64,000 nucleotides of DNA from NCBI RefSeq assembly GCF_000626635.1, contig NZ_CP007451.1:1674001-1738000 (forward strand), in the 5' to 3' direction. This document shows, one piece after another, positions 29,250-37,912 of the stretch. Position 1 is the first letter of the stretch; every line of letters begins with the position of its first letter. Source of the stretch: Draconibacterium orientale (GTDB lineage: Bacteria; Bacteroidota; Bacteroidia; Bacteroidales; Prolixibacteraceae). Position numbers and translations under genes: made by a program. A model generated the notes under the pieces. That model was given only the letters and a program-made list of their open reading frames with translations, made no database searches and was not told the origin of the DNA.

Positions 29250-29844
29250 ATGAATAAAACGTCACTTACATATTATCTTTTTTCGCTTTTCCTGATTTTC
29301 TCCATTGCCGGGGTTTCAGCCTCGGACAACCCGAATGGAAAGACACCTGAAAATTGCAGCAATTTCGTTCTTATTCAGGGCTCATCAAACATCAACCGTT
29401 TCGAATTTATACACGAAACACCCCGGCTGATAAGCAACAAACAACAATCCAACCGCTTTAACTGGCAGCAGGAAGTTATTGTTCCGGTAAAAGAATTTAC
29501 AGGCGGAAACCAACATATGCGCAAAGATTTTCTGGAATTGTTAAAGGCCACCGAATATCCTGTTATACAAATTGACATTGAACCCAAAAACACAGAAGCA
29601 ATTTCCAGCCCTGCTGAAAAAAAGGGATCTGAATGCAACAATTACACTGGCCGGGCATACCCATAAATATGTTGTTCCGTGCAAAATAAGTGCATGCGAT
29701 TCTTCCGAAATCCTGATAAATGGATCGCTAAAAGTCAACCTAACCGATTTTAATATTGAGCCGCCTAAAAAAGTATTAGGAACCATCAAAGTGAATGATG
29801 AAGTTTTTATTACATTTGCTTTTAAACATGAGTTCGTAAGATAA
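29250..29844 (+). pseudogene. Second YceI-family gene, frameshifted at an A7 run
   Basis: Two overlapping frames encode the halves of one YceI protein. The first (29250-29666) starts MNKTSLTYYLFSLFLIFSIA, a signal peptide, and reads correctly to about EAISSPAEK. The second carries DLNATITLAGHTHKYVVPCK and ends with the YceI hallmark LTDFNIEPPKKVLGTIKVND, stopping at 29844. The frames join at seven A (29617-29623); removing one A gives a 197-residue product, the length of the intact YceI at 27374. A +1 change is needed. Possible causes are a recent mutation, a homopolymer sequencing error, or slippage of RNA polymerase on A7. Without correction the first frame gives a 138-residue truncated protein. 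Confidence 0.8.
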
Positions 29845-29856
29845 AAACCAAAAACC

Positions 29857-30285
29857 TTGAAATTTAGCACTAAAACGAGATATGGTGTGCGGGCTATTCT
29901 TGAAATAGCTCAGAGCGATCCTGAAATCGGAATCTACCAGAAAGATATTTCTGCTAACCAAAACATTTCGTACAAGTATCTCGATCACATTATAAATTCG
30001 CTAAAAGTTGCCGGTTTAGTAAGCAAAGCCGGCGGAAGACGCAGTGGCTACATTTTAACCCGCAAACCCGAAGACATTACGATTTACGATATTCATAATG
30101 CATTTGAGCCCGGTATTTGTGTTGTTGACTGTTTGTCGCACAACTACACCTGCAAACGAAAAGGTATTTGTGCATCGCGCGGATTTTGGGGCGAACTGAA
30201 CAACCAAATCATTGCTTACCTGAAATCGACCACAATTGCCGACCTGATAAACAACCAGGCAAAACTCGATGATGTTGTAGGCTGA
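29857..30285 (+). CDS. Rrf2-family transcriptional regulator, likely Fe-S sensor
   Basis: A 142-residue regulator starting at a TTG (29857). The family start KFSTKTRYGVRAILEIA begins right after it, so the TTG is well supported. The winged helix has the recognition region NISYKYLDHIINSLK near residue 35 and the wing AGGRRSGYILTRKP near 58. Three cysteines near 90-105 (DCLSHNYTCKRKGICASRG) match the Rrf2/IscR/NsrR cluster ligands, so it probably binds a [2Fe-2S] or [4Fe-4S] cluster and responds to redox, NO or iron. It follows the broken YceI gene by 12 bases and may control this cluster. Confidence 0.9.
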   Translation: MKFSTKTRYGVRAILEIAQSDPEIGIYQKDISANQNISYKYLDHIINSLKVAGLVSKAGGRRSGYILTRKPEDITIYDIHNAFEPGICVVDCLSHNYTCKRKGICASRGFWGELNNQIIAYLKSTTIADLINNQAKLDDVVG

Positions 30286-30306
30286 AGCAAACGGTTTGCT
30301 ACCTTC

Positions 30307-31704
30307 TTACTGCGGCGTTAATTTTATTACCGTTCCCGGATTATTCAACACTACATAAATAGCGCCTTCCGGCCCGGTTGACACATCGCGTACACGTCCC
30401 TGATTTTTTACAATTACCTCCTGGTGAACAACCTTATCGCCTTCAATTTGCAACAAACGCACTTCTTCGTATTTTAAAGCACCAACCAGCAGTTTATTTT
30501 TCCACTTGCTGAAAAGATCTCCGCGATAAAAATCGAGGCCGCAAACAGCTATCGATGGCCGCCAGTACAAATTAGGTTGTTCCATTCCCGGTTTATGCGT
30601 TTCTTCGGTTATAACGGTTCCGTTGTAGTTTTTTCCGTAGGTAATGGTTTCCCAACCATAGTTTTTACCCCACTCAATCCGGTTCAATTCATCGCCTCCC
30701 ATTGGGCCATGCTCGGTTACCCAAAGTTCTCCGGTTTGCGGATGAACGGCCATTCCCTGAATATTTCGATTACCCAGCGAAAACAGCGACTTCACTGCAC
30801 CTTCTTCATGAACAAACGGATTATCGGCGGGAATACTTCCGTCTTTATAAATGCGGTGCACTTTCCCGTTTGGCAGCGTAAAATCCTGTGCCTGGTATCC
30901 GGCACCACGATCGCCAATGGCAAAAAACAGGTGTCCCCACGGATCGAAAACAATTCGGCAACCATAGTGGTGGCGCGTGGTTCGATAGCTATCGTGCGAG
31001 GCTTCAAACAATACCTCTTCACTTGTCCAGCTGTTATTTTCAATTTTGCCACGCACAATTCGTGTCATCGCCGGTGGCCGGTTTCCATCGTATTCGCTTG
31101 CTAACACATGACTGTAGGCGAGGTAAACCCAGCCATTTTTATCATAATCCGGATCAATTGCAACATCCAGCAAACCGCCCTGCCCTTCGTTTAAAACTTT
31201 TGGCGTGTTTTTCACCGGCTCATCCAGCAATTTCCCGTTCTGCACAACCCGCAACCTTCCCGGACGCTCGGTAATCAATGCCGTATTTTCGTCAATAAAA
31301 TCGATTGCCCACGGAACTTCCAGTCCTTCGGCAAAAATCTCTACATCTATTTTATAATCCAGCGTCTCAATTTCTTTGGCAATCGGTGGCTTCTTCGCCC
31401 CTACTTTATTCTCCGATTCACGGATATAAGAAATGATGGCGTTAATCTCTCCGTCGCTAAGTGTAGCTTCGTACGAAGGCATTCCCAAATGTGCAATTCC
31501 AAATTTTATATTCCGGAAAACATAACCATCTTCGGCTCCAAACTGCCAGATTCCGTCAACCAAACTTGCTGCATTTCCGCCACCTAAATTGGCACCGTGG
31601 CACGAAGCACAATTTTGCCCGTACAGTAGCGCACCATCCTGTGCATTTGCTGAAAATGTATGAAAGAGAAATAAACAGGTAAAAGTTAAAATTATCCGAT
31701 TCAT
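30307..31704 (-). CDS. Cytochrome c-PQQ-dependent aldose dehydrogenase fusion
   Basis: A 465-residue exported protein (signal peptide ending SANAQ). Residues about 25-95 are a class I cytochrome c domain with the haem motif NCASCHG and the distal Met in LGMPSYEAT. From about 118 (VPWAIDFIDENTALITERPG) comes a six-bladed glucose/sorbosone dehydrogenase domain of the soluble aldose dehydrogenase (Asd/YliI) type with the PQQ-site region RHHYGCRIVFDPWGHLFFAIGDRG and WVTEHGPMGGDELNRI. It should oxidise aldose sugars in the periplasm and pass electrons to its own haem. Such fusions are known. It converges with the Rrf2 gene. Confidence 0.9.
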   Translation of the reverse strand: MNRIILTFTCLFLFHTFSANAQDGALLYGQNCASCHGANLGGGNAASLVDGIWQFGAEDGYVFRNIKFGIAHLGMPSYEATLSDGEINAIISYIRESENKVGAKKPPIAKEIETLDYKIDVEIFAEGLEVPWAIDFIDENTALITERPGRLRVVQNGKLLDEPVKNTPKVLNEGQGGLLDVAIDPDYDKNGWVYLAYSHVLASEYDGNRPPAMTRIVRGKIENNSWTSEEVLFEASHDSYRTTRHHYGCRIVFDPWGHLFFAIGDRGAGYQAQDFTLPNGKVHRIYKDGSIPADNPFVHEEGAVKSLFSLGNRNIQGMAVHPQTGELWVTEHGPMGGDELNRIEWGKNYGWETITYGKNYNGTVITEETHKPGMEQPNLYWRPSIAVCGLDFYRGDLFSKWKNKLLVGALKYEEVRLLQIEGDKVVHQEVIVKNQGRVRDVSTGPEGAIYVVLNNPGTVIKLTPQ

Positions 31705-31835
31705 TGTTGTTGATTTACATTTTATTACACATGAAAAGATAAGGAAAATTTACCGATTTTGTTCATTCAGATTCAGTAAGCTCATTTAACATTTATTAAG
31801 ATATTTCTGCATATAAACAGGAATTTTCAGACCTT

Positions 31836-31843
31836 TAGCTTTG
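31836..31843 (+). promoter_or_regulatory. -7 promoter box for the SDR operon
   Basis: TAGCTTTG matches TAnnTTTG exactly, 52 bases before the SDR start. No clear -33 TTTG is seen at the right distance. Confidence 0.5.
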
Positions 31844-31895
31844 TTATACAGAATAACTTTAAACATTCATTAAACAGAAAAATAGTTACTAAAAG

Positions 31896-32675
31896 ATGAA
31901 AAATGTTGCATTAATAACCGGTGCATCTACCGGAATTGGCCGCGAGCTGGCCCACATTCATGCTGAAAAAGGAGGCGACCTCGCGATTGTTGCCCGTAGT
32001 AAAGACAAGCTGGAAGCACTAAAAACGGAGCTGGAAAAAAAACACGGCATAAAGGTTTATGTAATTGCCAAAGATTTGGGTTTGCCCGAATCGCCAAAAG
32101 AGATTTACAGTGAAATTAAACAGGCAGGTATCGAAATTGAGATTCTGATTAACAATGCCGGCTTTGGTGGAGTCGGTATTTTCCACGAACTGGATTACGA
32201 ACAACACATGGCCATGATTAACCTGAATGTTACTTCGCTAACCGCGATGACCCGCCTGTTCCTGCCCGATTTTGTAGCGCGCAATTCCGGTAAAATACTA
32301 AACACCTCATCAACCGCCAGTTTAATGCCCGGCCCTTTGCAAGCCGTTTATTTTGCCACAAAGGCTTACGTAACTTCTTTCAGCAATGCGCTTTCGGAGG
32401 AGCTTGCCCATACCAACGTTACCGTTACCAACCTGATGCCCGGTGCCACCGAAACCGAATTTGGCGCCTCATCGGGAATGGACAAAACAGCGATGTTTAA
32501 GAAAACCGCAAGCGCGCGCAAAGTTGCCGAAGCCGGTTACAACGCCATGCAAAAAGGAAAAATCGACGTGGTTTCAGGATTAACAACGGCGCAAAAAATA
32601 ATGACTTCATTTATTCCTTTTATACCCAAAAAGCTTCTTTTGAAAACGGTAAAAAGCATGCAACAAACCCAATAG
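31896..32675 (+). CDS. Short-chain dehydrogenase/reductase
   Basis: A 259-residue classical SDR. The dinucleotide loop TGASTGIG is near residue 8, NNAGFGGVG near 86, the catalytic Ser in NTSSTASLM near 137 and the Tyr/Lys pair in YFATKAYV near 151. The Arg after the first beta strand (ARSKDK) suggests NADP(H). The C-terminal KIMTSFIPFIPKKLLLKTVK is typical of the DltE/YqjQ-type group that acts on lipid or ketone substrates; the true substrate is unknown. It begins a three-gene set with a phosphoesterase 16 bases downstream. Confidence 0.88.
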   Translation: MKNVALITGASTGIGRELAHIHAEKGGDLAIVARSKDKLEALKTELEKKHGIKVYVIAKDLGLPESPKEIYSEIKQAGIEIEILINNAGFGGVGIFHELDYEQHMAMINLNVTSLTAMTRLFLPDFVARNSGKILNTSSTASLMPGPLQAVYFATKAYVTSFSNALSEELAHTNVTVTNLMPGATETEFGASSGMDKTAMFKKTASARKVAEAGYNAMQKGKIDVVSGLTTAQKIMTSFIPFIPKKLLLKTVKSMQQTQ

Positions 32676-32691
32676 TATCAGCACGAAAACT

Positions 32692-33798
32692 ATGAGACAG
32701 ATTATTCCCTGGTTAATTTTAATCGCATTTCTCGCATTTCTGGTTGGGGCAAATATGTACCTCGCCAAACGATTCACCTTTTATTTCGACATTCGAAAAG
32801 CCCGCTACTTGTATATAACTTTTGGCGCCTTAACTGCTTTTATGATTGCCGGCATCGCTACAACCACCAATGCACAGGCGGCTTTTGGCAATATGGTTTA
32901 CATTGCGGCGTCGATAATTATGGGCTTTTTACTCTACCTTTTGCTTTCGGTGGCAGTTGTCGATCTGGTGAATGTTTTTACAAAATCAGTTCCCCGCTTA
33001 TTGGGAATTTCAGCTCTTTCGCTGGCTGTTTTTGTTACCGCAGCCGGAATTATAAACGCACAGTACCGAAGGATTAGTGAAGTAGAAATTCCGATGAAAG
33101 GGCTAACGAGCGAAATTAAGATTGCCCACCTTTCGGATGTTCATATCGGGCATTTCTGGGGGCCAAAAACCCTGCAGAGAATAGTAGACAAAACCAATGC
33201 CCAACACCCGGATGTGGTATTTATCACCGGCGACCTTTTTGATGGGAAAATCCGTTTGAATAGTAAAAGCCTGGAGCCACTGAAACAACTAAATGCCCCG
33301 GTTTATTTTGTGGAAGGAAACCATGATGGTTACTCGGGCGCCGAAGAAATAAAGGAAAACCTGCGCGAAATTGGCGTTACCGTGCTGGAAAACGAGGTCA
33401 CGCATTTTAACCAGATACAAATTATCGGGCTCGACCACATGCGAGCCGACAACAGCCAGCACGAAAATCCCGAAAGAAGAAAACGGCCAAGCGTCCGTTC
33501 GGTTCTTGATGAGCTAAACCTCTTCCCCGGAAAACCAACGGTTTTGCTGCATCACAGCCCCGATGGTATTGAGTTTGCCAATCAACACGGAGTTGACCTT
33601 TACCTTGCCGGGCACACGCACAACGGCCAGTTATTTCCGTTCAACTTTGTAGTGGGAATGGTTTACAAATACAATAAAGGACTGGGCGATTATAAGGGAA
33701 CCCGCATTTATACCTCGCAGGGAGTGGGCACTTTTGGCCCGCCAATGCGTGTAGGAACAAAAAGCGAAATTGTGATTTTGAAACTAAAACCCGAATAA
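32692..33798 (+). CDS. Membrane-anchored metallophosphoesterase (YkuE/YaeI-like)
   Basis: A 368-residue protein with four hydrophobic segments in the first 125 residues, then a calcineurin-like phosphoesterase domain. All metal ligands are visible: LSDVHIG near 146, FITGDLFDG near 178, VEGNHDG near 206, LLHHSPDG near 286 and AGHTHNGQ near 306. Homologues include YkuE/YaeI, which act on UDP-diacylglucosamine or related membrane lipids. It lies between an SDR and an NAD-binding protein with 16- and 1-base gaps, so all three are one operon. Confidence 0.9.
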   Translation: MRQIIPWLILIAFLAFLVGANMYLAKRFTFYFDIRKARYLYITFGALTAFMIAGIATTTNAQAAFGNMVYIAASIIMGFLLYLLLSVAVVDLVNVFTKSVPRLLGISALSLAVFVTAAGIINAQYRRISEVEIPMKGLTSEIKIAHLSDVHIGHFWGPKTLQRIVDKTNAQHPDVVFITGDLFDGKIRLNSKSLEPLKQLNAPVYFVEGNHDGYSGAEEIKENLREIGVTVLENEVTHFNQIQIIGLDHMRADNSQHENPERRKRPSVRSVLDELNLFPGKPTVLLHHSPDGIEFANQHGVDLYLAGHTHNGQLFPFNFVVGMVYKYNKGLGDYKGTRIYTSQGVGTFGPPMRVGTKSEIVILKLKPE

Positions 33799-33799
33799 T

Positions 33800-34465
33800 A
33801 TGAACGTTATTATTACAGGTGCCACCGGAATGGTGGGAAAAGGCGTTTTACTCGAATGTCTCGATCATGAGTCGGTTGAAAAAGTATTGGTAATTGGAAG
33901 AAATCCGGTTCATATTTCACATCCGAAACTGGAAGAACTTATTCACAACGATTTCTCCGATTTTTCAACTGTTAAAGAGCAACTCGCCGGTTACGACGCT
34001 TGTTTCCAGTGCATGGGCATCAGTTCGGTTGGTATGAAAGAAAACGATTTTAAAAGGGTCACCTACGATTATACGCTTGCGCTTGCCCGCGAATTACTTC
34101 CGCTAAATCCGAAGATGACCATTACTTATGTTTCGGGCGAAGGAACGGATTCTTCGGAAAAAGGCAGAGTGATGTGGGCACGGGTAAAAGGAAAAACCGA
34201 AAACGACCTGATCAAACTCGGTTTTAAACAGGCTTTTATGTTCCGCCCGGGATTGATCATTCCTTTGCGCGGAATAAAGTCACGAACCAAAGCCTACCAG
34301 TTTGTTTACGACTATTTTATGTGGCTGGTACGCTTGTTTAAAGCCGTAGCGCCTAACGCTGTAGTAAACACCACGCAACTTGGCAAAGCAATGATCAATG
34401 CGGCGTTGTACGGCTACAACTCTGCAATTATAAAACCCAAAGACATTATTCAACTGGCTGAATAA
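33800..34465 (+). CDS. NAD(P)-binding Rossmann-fold protein (atypical SDR)
   Basis: A 221-residue protein with the N-terminal loop ITGATGMVGKGVL, CMGISSVG near residue 73 and TYVSGEGTD near 113, where a classical SDR would have its catalytic Ser and Tyr region. The YxxxK pair is not clear. It resembles small NAD(P)H-binding epimerase-like proteins of unknown substrate. The start lies one base after the stop of the phosphoesterase gene, so it is translated from the same message. Confidence 0.8.
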   Translation: MNVIITGATGMVGKGVLLECLDHESVEKVLVIGRNPVHISHPKLEELIHNDFSDFSTVKEQLAGYDACFQCMGISSVGMKENDFKRVTYDYTLALARELLPLNPKMTITYVSGEGTDSSEKGRVMWARVKGKTENDLIKLGFKQAFMFRPGLIIPLRGIKSRTKAYQFVYDYFMWLVRLFKAVAPNAVVNTTQLGKAMINAALYGYNSAIIKPKDIIQLAE

Positions 34466-34568
34466 TAAAAATCAGCTCATTTTTCATTCATTCTGAGTAA
34501 ATGTCTTTTGTTATGGCAAATGCAGAAGTCGTTTGTTTCAACAGCAACAGGTAGATAATTTTTTTTAC

Positions 34569-34601
34569 TAGCTTTGCTATATTATTAAAATATTTTAATA
34601 A
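34569..34601 (+). promoter_or_regulatory. Promoter and 20-bp palindrome before the transglutaminase-PNGase pair
   Basis: TAGCTTTG (34569-34576) is an exact -7 box. Five bases after it, 34582-34601 is a perfect 20-bp palindrome, TTATTAAAATATTTTAATAA, placed over the expected transcription start and ending 7 bases before the ATG. It could be an operator or a leader hairpin. Confidence 0.5.
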
Positions 34602-34608
34602 CTATAAA

Positions 34609-35904
34609 ATGAACAAACTTTATCTCATTGGTCTACTACTGCTTTTTGCCTGGTCATGTAAAACCAATTACCCCGACATTCCAAAACAGTATCATTCGCT
34701 TTTAGACTCAGCGCTGATAAAAGCCGGCGCCAATGCTCCGGAACTGGAAAAAGCGCTGGCAGAATCGGCTAAAAACCAAAAAGAAGGGATGGCATTTTTG
34801 ATCAGTTATATGCCGGAACGTGACCTTACAACACTAAACGCCGACTTTCTGCTCGAAAATGTTGATTACGCCTACAAGGCTCGCGAGAAATTCAGCTGGT
34901 GCGCCCACCTCCCGGATTCTGTGTTTTTTAACGAGGTACTTCCGTACGCCAACATCTCTGAAGATCGTGATGCGTGGCGGAAAGACTTTTACGAGCGTTT
35001 TGCTGCCTACACCGACAACTCGGACAATGTGATTGAGGCGATCATGTCGATTGCCCGCAATATAAAAGACGAAGTGAATGTGGAATACAATACCAAACGC
35101 TCGAAGGTAGATATCAGCCCTTTGCAAGCCATGAAAGAACACATGGCCACATGCACAGGATTGTCGATTTTGCTTACCGATGCCTACCGCGCTGTTGGAA
35201 TCCCTTCGCGCCTTGCCGGCACTGCCATGTGGACCAACTACAAAGGCAATCACACCTGGAGCGAAGTTTGGATAGATGGCGAATGGCAGTTTATTGAATA
35301 TTACCCTGACACCTTAAACCAGTCGTGGTTTGTTGCCGACGCCGGAAAAGCCGATCCTGATAATATGTTGCACTGGATTTACGCAGCATCATACAAACCA
35401 ACCGGACTGCCTTACTATGCCGCAGTTGATGCTCCGTACATTATGCAGGTGGTTGATACCAATAAACTCCCCGAACAAATGCGGCCTCGTTTTGAAGAAA
35501 TGAAAAATGAAGCAACAAACGCAGAGCCTTACATTTGGGGCCATAACGTAACGCAGCGCTACATCGACATTTACCAGGAATCTATAAAAAACAGTAAATT
35601 GAATGAGGATGAAATGATGGCCAACATCGTTGTTTTTGCTGATGAGAATACAGCTGTCAGTGAATCACGTTTGAGTTGTCGGGTTGATGTTTTTGAAGGC
35701 GATAAAAACATTAACTTCGGTTATTCGCCGCGAAAAACCGACGATATGAATCAGTTTCTTCAGTTAAAGCTGAAAAAGGAATCCAACTACCGGTTTGTTG
35801 TTTCGAATCCGGAAAAACAGATCAAACAAGAATTTACGTTGGCTACAGAAAACAAGCCCACACAAGATATTCAACTTATTTTAACGAACCAGTTAAACAA
35901 TTAA
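34609..35904 (+). CDS. Transglutaminase-fold lipoprotein
   Basis: A 431-residue protein. The N-terminus MNKLYLIGLLLLFAWSC is a lipoprotein-type signal with Cys 17, though the Trp before Ser is not classical. The central domain has the transglutaminase-like triad: Cys in HMATCTGLS near 182, His in GNHTWSEVW near 215 and Asp in EYYPD near 234. These residues fit a cysteine protease or amidase of the transglutaminase superfamily rather than a cross-linking enzyme. The C-terminal 130 residues look like a small beta domain. It is followed after 3 bases by a PNGase F homologue. The pairing suggests work on glycoproteins or peptides outside the cell. Confidence 0.85.
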   Translation: MNKLYLIGLLLLFAWSCKTNYPDIPKQYHSLLDSALIKAGANAPELEKALAESAKNQKEGMAFLISYMPERDLTTLNADFLLENVDYAYKAREKFSWCAHLPDSVFFNEVLPYANISEDRDAWRKDFYERFAAYTDNSDNVIEAIMSIARNIKDEVNVEYNTKRSKVDISPLQAMKEHMATCTGLSILLTDAYRAVGIPSRLAGTAMWTNYKGNHTWSEVWIDGEWQFIEYYPDTLNQSWFVADAGKADPDNMLHWIYAASYKPTGLPYYAAVDAPYIMQVVDTNKLPEQMRPRFEEMKNEATNAEPYIWGHNVTQRYIDIYQESIKNSKLNEDEMMANIVVFADENTAVSESRLSCRVDVFEGDKNINFGYSPRKTDDMNQFLQLKLKKESNYRFVVSNPEKQIKQEFTLATENKPTQDIQLILTNQLNN

Positions 35905-35907
35905 TTC

Positions 35908-37833
35908 ATGAAAAAACTAATTGTATTTCTAACGCTACTCATAGCAGCTCAGCAATTGCCGGCACAAACCACAAACGTGGTTACACACAATAAAGTCCTC
36001 ATCAATACCGATCCGGCACAAGGCGTTAAAAGCTTTGTAAAGTGGGGCGATTTTCCTTCAGCCGACAAAGAGATCAGAAGAATTGTTATGAACCTGACAC
36101 TTGCCTATCCGGAAGATCGTGCCATTGCCCACTGGGATTATATGGACCGCGTAAAGATTTTGCGAAAAGGCGGAGTTAACGGCGAAATGATTAATTACGA
36201 GATTGGCCGCATGCTGACTCCGTACGGAAGTAATTTTAAAGAAGGCTGGAGTTACACCTGGAGCATTGATGTTACCGATTTTCAGGCTTTTTTGCGCGAC
36301 AGTGTCGAGATTGAATACATTCACTCGGGGTACGAATCGCCCGATTTGGGCTGGGATCTCACACTTGATTTCGATATTACTTTTGGCCCGCAGGTAGCCG
36401 ATTTTATTTCGGTTGAAAAAATGTGGGATGGCAATTTTCGTTACGGCGATCCGGCTGATCCCATTGAAGAACAGCTTTCGCCAAAATCGGTTACGACTGC
36501 GGAGCATGCCAGCTTTGCACGATTTCGCATTCAACATACCGGGCACGGAATGGATGAACCCAGCGGTTGTAGCGAATTTTGCAGCCGTTGGCGCGAGTTA
36601 AAATTCGACGGAGAAGTTGTTGATCATCGCGACATGTGGAAAGACTGCGGCAATAATCCGCTGTATCCGCAGGGCGGAACCTGGATTTTCGACCGTGCCT
36701 ACTGGTGCCCCGGCGATTTGCAAGTGCCCGATGTAGTTGATATTCCAGTAAAAAAAGGAAGTCACGAAATCGACCTCGACATGGAACCGTTTACAGCAAC
36801 CAACAAAGATCAGCCACACGAGCAGATCACGTCGTACCTGTTCCAATATGCCGCACCAAACAACGAAAACGATGTAATTATTGAAGAAATTATTGCACCC
36901 AACCTGAAAGACAACTACAACCGTTTTAATCCTCGCGGTTTCAGTCCGCTCATCAAAATACGGAACCTGGGCAGCCGCGATTTAAAAAAGCTGAAAATCA
37001 TCTATTCAACCAAAGGGTTTGAAGAGAAAACATTTCAATGGAAAGGCAACCTCGGTTTTTACGAAGCTGCCATTATTTCGCTTCCGGGAGAAATTGACAT
37101 GAACGAAGGCATAAATACTTTTTCGGTGATTTTGGAAGAACCCAACGGAAAAGAAGACGAATGGGATGGGGATAACAATATGAACGTTGAATTTGAAAGT
37201 ATTCCAACCATCCCGTCGAAATTTGTGGTAGAATTTATGACCAACAACAAACCCGAAGACAACTGGGTACATATTGTTAACAGCAGCTACGACACACTGT
37301 ACACCCAAACACCCGAAACGCTCGATTCGGCAACAACTTACATCGACACACTTGAACTGGAAGAAGGCAATTATTTTCTGAATTTGGTGGATACTGCCGG
37401 CGAAGGACTGGAATTCTGGTTTTTGGCCGATGCCGGCTACGGGCGTTTACGCCTGAAAGACACTGAAGGCAACCTCATTCATTTATTTGAGAGCGATTGC
37501 GGAAACGGGCAGTTCTATGCCTTCAGAACCGATGACGATTTTAAAGTGGACACTAGCATCGCGCACCTTTCGGTAAATATTTACCCGCGCATGGTAAAAG
37601 ATTATGCCACCATTTATACCACTACCAATAAACCATCGACGCTAAAAGTACGCATTACAAAAGATGGCGAATACATTGAAACACACGAGTACACCAACAT
37701 TAAAGATGCGCAAACGGGGCTCGACCTGCGGCATTTGGAGGAAGGGCGTTATGTGATGGAAATATATGTTGATGGCGAACACAAAATGAACCGGCGCTTC
37801 AACAAAGTTCCACAAAGCGGATTCAGGAATTAA
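35908..37833 (+). CDS. PNGase F-like peptide-N-glycosidase
   Basis: A 641-residue exported protein (signal peptide ending QQLPAQ). Residues about 30-330 match the two eight-stranded PNGase F domains. They include AHWDYMDR near 76 (the Asp is the likely catalytic residue, equivalent to Asp60 of the Elizabethkingia enzyme), EIEYIHSGYE near 132 and GHGMDEPSGCSEFCSR near 212, with paired Cys. PNGase F removes N-linked glycans from proteins by cleaving the Asn-GlcNAc amide. The remaining 300 residues are extra beta domains. The last 80 (SVNIYPRMVKDYATI ... LDLRHLEEGRYVMEIYVDG) resemble a degenerate type IX secretion sorting domain. Confidence 0.85.
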   Translation: MKKLIVFLTLLIAAQQLPAQTTNVVTHNKVLINTDPAQGVKSFVKWGDFPSADKEIRRIVMNLTLAYPEDRAIAHWDYMDRVKILRKGGVNGEMINYEIGRMLTPYGSNFKEGWSYTWSIDVTDFQAFLRDSVEIEYIHSGYESPDLGWDLTLDFDITFGPQVADFISVEKMWDGNFRYGDPADPIEEQLSPKSVTTAEHASFARFRIQHTGHGMDEPSGCSEFCSRWRELKFDGEVVDHRDMWKDCGNNPLYPQGGTWIFDRAYWCPGDLQVPDVVDIPVKKGSHEIDLDMEPFTATNKDQPHEQITSYLFQYAAPNNENDVIIEEIIAPNLKDNYNRFNPRGFSPLIKIRNLGSRDLKKLKIIYSTKGFEEKTFQWKGNLGFYEAAIISLPGEIDMNEGINTFSVILEEPNGKEDEWDGDNNMNVEFESIPTIPSKFVVEFMTNNKPEDNWVHIVNSSYDTLYTQTPETLDSATTYIDTLELEEGNYFLNLVDTAGEGLEFWFLADAGYGRLRLKDTEGNLIHLFESDCGNGQFYAFRTDDDFKVDTSIAHLSVNIYPRMVKDYATIYTTTNKPSTLKVRITKDGEYIETHEYTNIKDAQTGLDLRHLEEGRYVMEIYVDGEHKMNRRFNKVPQSGFRN

Positions 37834-37851
37834 AAATACATTCTAAGAAAA

Positions 37852-37890
37852 AGAAAGAGTGATTGATACTACTGCTCAATCACTCTTTCT
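37852..37890. terminator. Bidirectional terminator between PNGase and rhamnosidase genes
   Basis: AGAAAGAGTGATTGA pairs perfectly over 15 bp with TCAATCACTCTTTCT around a 9-base loop, between the two convergent stops. It is very stable and should serve both genes. Confidence 0.85.
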
Positions 37891-37912
37891 GCAACGCTTA
37901 AACACTTTGCAC

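Noticed and set aside
29610-29640. Programmed -1 ribosomal frameshift at A AAA AAG in the second YceI gene
   Set aside because: A -1 shift there reads GGG ATC TGA and stops. The conserved C-terminal half needs a +1 change, so the dnaX-like slippery site is not the explanation.
30286-30300. AGCAAAC-G-GTTTGCT palindrome between the Rrf2 and dehydrogenase genes as a terminator
   Set aside because: The loop would be one base unless the stem opens, and no T tract follows in either direction.
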